A DNA stretch of 64,000 nucleotides from Clostridiales bacterium (GTDB taxonomy: Bacteria > Bacillota > Clostridia > Oscillospirales > Oscillospiraceae): positions 1 to 64,000 of the forward strand of contig JAAYMC010000052.1 of assembly GCA_012521555.1 (NCBI GenBank), read 5' to 3'. Below, in pieces: positions 59,746 to 64,000 of this stretch. The stretch's first letter is position 1; the number at the start of each line of letters is the position of its first letter. The notes beneath the pieces were generated by a model that saw only the letters and a program-made list of their open reading frames with translations, did not search any database and was not told the origin of the DNA. Made by a program: the position numbers and the translations under genes.

Positions 59746-60740
59746 CGCTTTTTCTCCTTCGTACGCGCCGGCGCAGGCGCTCCGCCCTTCGATTTTTCAA
59801 AGCGGTCGTACGCCTCGACGATTTTCGACACGAGCTGGTGCCGGACGACGTCCGCCCCCGTCAGGCGGCAGATGGCGACGTCCTCAATCCCCTCCAGCAC
59901 GCGGACGGCTTCCTTCAGGCCGCTCGTCTTGTCCGGCGGCAGGTCGATTTGCGTCAGGTCCCCCGTGATGACGATTTTCGAGCCGAAGCCCAGACGCGTG
60001 AGGAACATCTTCATCTGCTCGCGGGAGGTGTTTTGCGCTTCGTCGAGGATGATGAAGGAGTCGTCGAGCGTCCGCCCGCGCATGTAGGCAAGCGGCGCGA
60101 CTTCGATGTTGCCCCGCTCGAGGTACTTGTGGTAGGTGTCGGGGCCGAGCATGTCGAACAGCGCGTCGTACAGCGGGCGAAGGTAGGGGTCGACCTTGCT
60201 CTGCAGGTCGCCTGGCAGGAAGCCCAGGCGCTCGCCGGCCTCCACCGCCGGGCGCGTGAGGATGATGCGGTTGACCGCCTTGTCCCGAAACGCCGCGACG
60301 GCCGCGGCCACGGCCAGATACGTCTTCCCCGTCCCCGCCGGGCCGATGCCCAGCGTGATGGTGTTTTTCGAGATGGCCTCGACGTACGCCTTCTGCCCGA
60401 GCGTTTTCGGCTTGATGGGCTTGCCCTTGGCCGTAATGCAGATGACGTCCCGCGCGAGGTTTTGTATCTGGTCGTCCTTCCCGCTGCGGACGAGCCCGAG
60501 GACGTACCGCACGCTGCCGGAGTCGATTGTCTCGCCGCGGGCGGCGAGCGACAGGAGCCCCTCCACGGTGCGCTCGGCGAGATCAATCTGTTCCACGTCG
60601 CCTGATATGCTGATTTCGGAATTGCGGTCTGTGATGCGCACGCCAAGTTCGTTTTCTATGAGGCGCAGGTTCTCGTCGAATGAGCCGAAGACGCTGATGA
60701 TGTGCTCGAGCCTGTCAACACTCATAGTTGTTTCCGCCAT
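59742..60740 (-). CDS. phoH: PhoH-family ATPase (YbeZ-like)
   Basis: 332 aa. An N-terminal KH-like segment (residues 10-75) precedes the PhoH ATPase with Walker A IGPAGTGKTYLA and Walker B DSFIILDEAQNT. The order phoH-ybeY is conserved, and PhoH is thought to help YbeY act on RNA. ATG 60740; the gene lies 45 bases after yqfD. Confidence 0.95.
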   Translation of the reverse strand: MAETTMSVDRLEHIISVFGSFDENLRLIENELGVRITDRNSEISISGDVEQIDLAERTVEGLLSLAARGETIDSGSVRYVLGLVRSGKDDQIQNLARDVICITAKGKPIKPKTLGQKAYVEAISKNTITLGIGPAGTGKTYLAVAAAVAAFRDKAVNRIILTRPAVEAGERLGFLPGDLQSKVDPYLRPLYDALFDMLGPDTYHKYLERGNIEVAPLAYMRGRTLDDSFIILDEAQNTSREQMKMFLTRLGFGSKIVITGDLTQIDLPPDKTSGLKEAVRVLEGIEDVAICRLTGADVVRHQLVSKIVEAYDRFEKSKGGAPAPARTKEKKR

Positions 60741-60785
60741 ACAAGTCTTCTCCGTTTCTTTCGTATAAATTCCGCACGAGGCGGT

Positions 60786-62012
60786 TTAATTTGCCTTTTT
60801 CTCGTCCGGCGTTCTTGCCTGCTGCAATTCCTCCGGCGTGAAGGGCCGCTCCGCGGCAATCTGCTCAAGGCACTCGGCCGAGAGGGTCACGGTGAGGACG
60901 CCGCCATTGAGCGTTGAGGTAAAGCGCGTGGACGTGATCTCCCCGTCGCCAATCAGGCGCGCAAGGCGCGCAAGCAGGCGCTTTTGGAGCATCCGCTCCG
61001 CGTCGAGGAGGGCCATCTCGGCCTCAAGCGGCTCGTACTCGCGGTACGTTTCGCGGACGACGGCGATCGGCAGGACGTTTCCCGTCGGGAGGGTGAGCTT
61101 TTTTACCGTTGTCATCTTATCATAATTTGTAAATGCAATTCCACTGTTAAAATATAAATTTACCCGCCCGCCGGCAAAAAACAAGGCGGTTTTTGTCTTT
61201 TCCCGGCCGGTGAACCTTTTTTCCGTCATCCTCAGCGGGACGGACGCCGACAGGTCGTACCACGTGCGCGCCCAGACCTCCGCCATCGCGTGGACCGTGC
61301 GCTTTCCGGAGGCGATGGAGTCCATGATGCCGGTGACGAGCAGGTCCCCCGCCTGCACCGTGTCGCCCACCTTGACGACGCTCTTTCCCTCCAGCACGCT
61401 CATGCGCTTGATGACCCCCGACTTGACGGCGTAGACCATAATCGGCTCCGTCTTGTCGAGAATTTCCGGCTTGTCGATCCGCTCGCGCACCAGCACGTCC
61501 GCCCGGCTGCCGCGCACGTTCACGGCAATCCACTGCAGCTTCGGGATTTTCAGGAGCATGTCGTTTGCGATCGCCTCGGAGGAAATCGTCGGCCCGAACG
61601 AGCCGATGCCGACGCCCAGCTCGTCGAGCGCCTCGAGGATTTCGCGGGCGGAGAGCGTCTCGTTGCCGCTGACCTCGATTTCCCAGACAAACAGCGACAG
61701 CGTCCAGACGGCAAGGAGCATGACGATAAGGCCGGCGAGCAGCGCGTACCGCCGCCGCAGCCGCCAGAGGAAAAAGGGCACGCCCGACTTCCGCGCGCGC
61801 TCGATGGAAAAGCCGCCGCGCTCGGCAAGCTCCCCCAGCTTGCGGTAGCCGGTTTGAAAAACGGAAAACTCCACGGTGGTGGGGCCGACGCGCTCGTAAT
61901 CCCAGAAGGCGATGTTGTTGAGCGCGCAAATATTCATCACCCGCTCGGGGTACGGGCACTCCGCGCGGACGCGGACCGTTCCGAGAAAGAAGTTCACAGC
62001 ACGTTTCATCAT
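60786..62012 (-). CDS. yqfD: Sporulation protein YqfD
   Basis: 408 aa. Residues 1-85 are cytoplasmic, one transmembrane helix is at about 88-112 (YALLAGLIVMLLAVWTLSLFVW), then a POTRA-like extracytoplasmic domain and the family segment VYAVKSGVIKRMSVLEGKSVVKVGDTVQAGDLLV in two halves. In Bacillus yqfD is a mother-cell gene needed for normal sporulation. ATG 62012 or 62009 is the start. It follows yqfC by 8 bases. Confidence 0.93.
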   Translation of the reverse strand: MMKRAVNFFLGTVRVRAECPYPERVMNICALNNIAFWDYERVGPTTVEFSVFQTGYRKLGELAERGGFSIERARKSGVPFFLWRLRRRYALLAGLIVMLLAVWTLSLFVWEIEVSGNETLSAREILEALDELGVGIGSFGPTISSEAIANDMLLKIPKLQWIAVNVRGSRADVLVRERIDKPEILDKTEPIMVYAVKSGVIKRMSVLEGKSVVKVGDTVQAGDLLVTGIMDSIASGKRTVHAMAEVWARTWYDLSASVPLRMTEKRFTGREKTKTALFFAGGRVNLYFNSGIAFTNYDKMTTVKKLTLPTGNVLPIAVVRETYREYEPLEAEMALLDAERMLQKRLLARLARLIGDGEITSTRFTSTLNGGVLTVTLSAECLEQIAAERPFTPEELQQARTPDEKKAN

Positions 62013-62020
62013 AAGTCCCT

Positions 62021-62296
62021 CTATTCAAACTCAATGGACAAGATGGTGCCGCGGATGAGCATCTCCTCGGCACTCATGGCGGCAACCTCAAGGTTTTCCC
62101 CGCGCAGCTTGAGGATGAGCTTCCCGCCGTTTATCGCGATGAGGCTGCTGTCGTACTCCAAAATCCCTTTGTGGCACTCGATATGCAGCCGGCTGTTACC
62201 GACGAGCGTGAGCTTCGGCAGCCCGGCTATCACCTCGCCGGGCAGGTCGAACACGTCAATCGCGCGGGTGACGATTCCCTTTCTTCTTTCTTTCAC
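62021..62296 (-). CDS. yqfC: Sporulation protein YqfC (YabP/YqfC family)
   Basis: 91 aa from GTG 62296, preceded by GGGGGTG. The YabP/YqfC pattern is seen in LPGEVIAGLPKLTLVGNSRLHIE and a final IRGTILSIEFE. In Bacillus yqfC is controlled by sigma-E. A much longer open frame continues upstream on this strand, but it is antisense to ylbJ and lacks family similarity, so the GTG start is used. First gene of the yqfC-yqfD-phoH-ybeY-dgkA-era operon. Confidence 0.92.
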   Translation of the reverse strand: MKERRKGIVTRAIDVFDLPGEVIAGLPKLTLVGNSRLHIECHKGILEYDSSLIAINGGKLILKLRGENLEVAAMSAEEMLIRGTILSIEFE

Positions 62297-62324
62297 CGGT
62301 GCACCCCCTTGCCTATTCCGTTTA

Positions 62325-62351
62325 TATTTATGCGGAAGGGGGAAAAAATAC
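62325..62351 (-). promoter_or_regulatory. Possible sigma-E promoter of the yqfC operon
   Basis: On the minus strand GTATT (62347-62351), 14-base spacer, CATAAATA (62325-62332). It resembles sigma-E promoters (ATATT, 14 bases, CATACAAT), with mismatches in both elements. Confidence 0.4.
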
Positions 62352-62392
62352 GCCGCCCCGCGCATAAGCTTTTCCGAGGCGGAGGTGATTGT

Positions 62393-63598
62393 ATGGTGAA
62401 AGCCGGAACCATCAGGCGGTACGTCTACGACTTTGCCGTCCTCGCGGGGCTTGCGCTGTGCGCCGCGGGGCTCCTGCTCTACCCGCAGCAGTCCGTGAGC
62501 GCGGCGAAAAACGGGCTGACCCTGTGCCTGAACGTGATTATCCCGTCGCTGTTTCCCTTTTTCGTGCTCTCGTCGATGATCGTCAACCTCGGCTACGCCC
62601 GCTATTTCGGGCGCGTTCTGGAGCCCGTCATGCGCCCGCTGTTTAACGTGGGCGGGGCGTGCTCCACGGCGTTCGTGCTGGGGTTTATAGGAGGGTACCC
62701 CGTCGGCGCGCGGACGGTCATCGCGCTGTACAAAAACGGCGTCTGCTCGAAGACGGAGGCCGAGCGGATGCTCTCCTTCTGCAACAACTCCGGCCCGGCC
62801 TTTATCTTCGGCGTGGTGGGCGCGGGCGTCTTCGCCAGCTCCAGCGCGGGGCTGCTCCTGTATCTGGCGCACACGGCGGCTTCCGTGTGCGTGGGGCTGC
62901 TCTTCCGCAACTGGGGCGCGGGGCGGGAGGACGAAAAAGGCGCGCGCCGCGCCATCGCCGCCGCCGCGCAGCCCTTCGCGCCGGCGTTTACCGACGCGGT
63001 GAAGTCCTCCTTTATGTCGATGCTCAACATCAGCGGGTTTGTCGTGTTCTTTACGGTGCTCATCAGCCTGCTGACCCTCACGGGGTTTATCCCTGCCGTC
63101 TCGGCCGCCCTCGGCCGCGTTTTCGCCCCCGTCGGGCTCGACAGGGACTGGATTGAGCGGCTTATCACGGGCATCATCGAGCTCACGTCCGGCGTGGCGA
63201 GCCTGCGCGGGGCGACGGCGTCGCTCTACCGCTCCATGGCCGCGGCGGCGTTCATGCTCGGCTGGGCGGGCCTTTCCATCCACGCGCAGACGCTCTCCTT
63301 CATCGCCGACAGCGGCCTGTCCGTCAAGACCTACTTCTTCGGCAAGCTCCTCCACGGCCTTCTCTCCGCCGTCTTCGCCACGGCCTTGGCGCGCATCTTC
63401 GTGTTCAGCCTGCCGACGGGGGTGTACCTCGCCGAGCAGGTCCGGGCGATGGCGTCGCTCAATTTCGGCGCGGCGCTGCAGCTGTCCTGCCTGAGCGCGG
63501 GACTTGTGCTGATTTTCTTCATCATCGCCGCCCGCCGCGCCAAAACGCGCAAGGGCGCGCGCCCGAAAAACGCCGTGAAAAAGCGCTCCGCCCGGTAA
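62393..63598 (+). CDS. ylbJ: Sporulation integral membrane protein YlbJ
   Basis: 401 aa with about eight to ten helices and the nucleoside-recognition (Gate) signatures VIIPSLFPFFVLSSM, GFIGGYPVGARTV and CNNSGPAFIFG. YlbJ is a sigma-E-controlled spore protein of unknown transport role, needed for heat-resistant spores in Bacillus. ATG 62393 is preceded by a perfect GGAGGTGAT. Divergent from yqfC, so both sporulation genes may share a regulatory region. The frame is open upstream but overlaps yqfC. Confidence 0.94.
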   Translation: MVKAGTIRRYVYDFAVLAGLALCAAGLLLYPQQSVSAAKNGLTLCLNVIIPSLFPFFVLSSMIVNLGYARYFGRVLEPVMRPLFNVGGACSTAFVLGFIGGYPVGARTVIALYKNGVCSKTEAERMLSFCNNSGPAFIFGVVGAGVFASSSAGLLLYLAHTAASVCVGLLFRNWGAGREDEKGARRAIAAAAQPFAPAFTDAVKSSFMSMLNISGFVVFFTVLISLLTLTGFIPAVSAALGRVFAPVGLDRDWIERLITGIIELTSGVASLRGATASLYRSMAAAAFMLGWAGLSIHAQTLSFIADSGLSVKTYFFGKLLHGLLSAVFATALARIFVFSLPTGVYLAEQVRAMASLNFGAALQLSCLSAGLVLIFFIIAARRAKTRKGARPKNAVKKRSAR

Positions 63599-63642
63599 AG
63601 GCAAAGCGCGCAAAAGCACAAGCGGCGCAGGTTACATAACGC

Positions 63643-63670
63643 AAAAAGCGGGCGCGCTGCGCCCGCTTTT
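63643..63670 (+). terminator. Terminator after ylbJ
   Basis: An 8-bp stem (GCGGGCGC paired with GCGCCCGC, GCT loop) with A5 before and TTTT after. Confidence 0.88.
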
Positions 63671-63689
63671 GTGCTATGACGTCTGCCCG

Positions 63690-63721
63690 ACTGCCGGCAT
63701 TAAGTACTGCCGGCATTAAGT
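63690..63721 (+). repeat. Perfect 16-bp tandem duplication
   Basis: ACTGCCGGCATTAAGT occurs twice head to tail (63690-63705 and 63706-63721) with no mismatch. Each unit contains the palindrome TGCCGGCA. Confidence 0.95.
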
Positions 63722-63732
63722 ATGATTCTGCA

Positions 63733-63763
63733 TAAAGAAAAAGCGCGCCAAAAGGCGCGCTTT
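63733..63763 (-). terminator. Terminator for the minus-strand gene at the right edge
   Basis: On the minus strand AAGCGCGCC pairs with GGCGCGCTT (TTTT loop), then TTTTTCTTT. It lies about 180 bases beyond the stop of the partial gene at the window edge. Confidence 0.8.
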
Positions 63764-63765
63764 CG

Positions 63766-63944
63766 TCTCAGGTGCGTTTGCCCGACGCACGCCCGCGCGA
63801 CGCCGCTTTGACAAGCGGCGGAGAACCTTACACAAAAGCACCCAATTGTCCGCCGCGCCCGCACGACGCCGCTTCATCCCGACGCCGCCATTATGGCGGC
63901 GGGGCGCTTAAAGCCGCGCCCCGCCCTCGCCACGCAAAACGCGG
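63766..63944. other. Hairpin-rich non-coding stretch
   Basis: No gene is seen. Three stems occur: CCGCTT/AAGCGG near 63812-63828, GCCGCC/GGCGGC at 63884-63900, and a perfect 10-bp stem GGCGGGGCGC/GCGCCCCGCC at 63898-63925. None has a T-run. GACGCCGC recurs three times. It lies between a coding end and its terminator on the minus strand, so it is probably a structured 3' untranslated region. Confidence 0.45.
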
Positions 63945-64000
63945 TTATTTGTCGCACAGCCCGCATTCGTCGCATTCGGAGGCGGCGCAGCCGGCGGCGG
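63945..64000 (-). CDS. C-terminal fragment of a cysteine-rich protein
   Basis: The last 17 complete codons of a minus-strand reading frame that continues past the right edge, ending at TAA 63945. The peptide ends GCAASECDECGLCDK, with four cysteines spaced Cx4CxxCxxC. Such ends occur in ferredoxin-like or FeoB-associated Cys-rich proteins, but nothing more can be said. The downstream terminator supports a real gene. Confidence 0.45.
   Translation of the reverse strand, partial: AAGCAASECDECGLCDK

Noticed and set aside
62021-63619. 532-residue minus-strand open frame antisense to ylbJ
   Set aside because: Only its last 91 codons match a known family (YqfC). The rest is Arg/Gly/Ala/Glu-rich shadow sequence opposite the conserved ylbJ, a common effect of high GC.
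1-64000. CRISPR arrays, rRNA, tRNA, insertion sequences, prophage genes
   Set aside because: No regularly spaced repeats, no cloverleaf or rRNA sequence in the intergenic gaps, and no transposase, integrase or phage structural genes were seen.

Overview
This window reads as a chromosomal stretch of a GC-rich, endospore-forming Bacillota of class Clostridia. The evidence is the set of conserved sporulation genes (spoIIR, yqfC, yqfD, ylbJ and a SpoVD-like PBP with PASTA domains), AddAB rather than RecBCD, RqcH, Mini-RNase III, MutS2, YqzL, and a MurE with the DNPR motif of meso-diaminopimelate ligases. An order-level placement such as Oscillospirales is a guess. No rRNA, tRNA, CRISPR array, insertion sequence or prophage is visible, so this is mostly core genome.

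Layout. 1-3450: addB and the first codons of addA (minus strand). 3570-6400: polysaccharide-deacetylase lipoprotein, an FMN/Fe-S-type flavoprotein, spoIIR. 6470-10370: a minus-strand operon of Lrp/AsnC regulator, aminotransferase, ApgM-type phosphoglycerate mutase and ispE. 10500-13430: DUF378 protein, membrane acyltransferase, MFS transporter. 13690-19510: xpt followed by a BMP-family (nucleoside-type) ABC transporter, a plausible purine salvage unit. 19600-26300: yebC, a Q/N-rich peptide, a degenerate P-type ATPase, nth, glyA, rarA, DUF951 gene. 26290-30100: a GH18-like protein, yqeG, M24 peptidase, efp, an acidic zinc-ribbon protein. 30160-34120: DUF4397 protein, rqcH, mrnC, yihY. 34200-47006: the division and cell wall (dcw) cluster, all minus strand: mraZ-rsmH-ftsL-spoVD/pbp-murE-mraY-ftsW-murG-murA-ftsQ-ftsZ. 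47090-51540: coiled-coil protein, coaD, rsmD, uvrC, then DUF503 and a small zinc-ribbon protein on plus. 51590-55510: HPr, then yqzL-recO-mutS2. 55740-57540: a lone chemotaxis receptor. 57845-62350: yqfC-yqfD-phoH-ybeY-dgkA-era. 62393-64000: divergent ylbJ, a repeat- and hairpin-rich intergenic region and the cysteine-rich end of an unknown protein.

Most genes are single-copy housekeeping genes in familiar neighbourhoods. The most unusual item is a full-length, in-frame P1B-type ATPase relative (20769-22667) that has lost every catalytic motif I checked: CPC, DKTGT, TGDN and GDGxNDAP. Next to it, convergently, lies a 48-residue peptide made mostly of Asn and Gln behind a possible forespore (sigma-G-like) promoter. 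Other points worth attention are a dcw cluster without murD, murF, murC or ftsA, a dgkA that runs about 107 bases out of frame into era, a clear MraZ operator, a Glu at the RqcH position usually held by Asp97, and an altered ABC ATPase in the BMP transporter.
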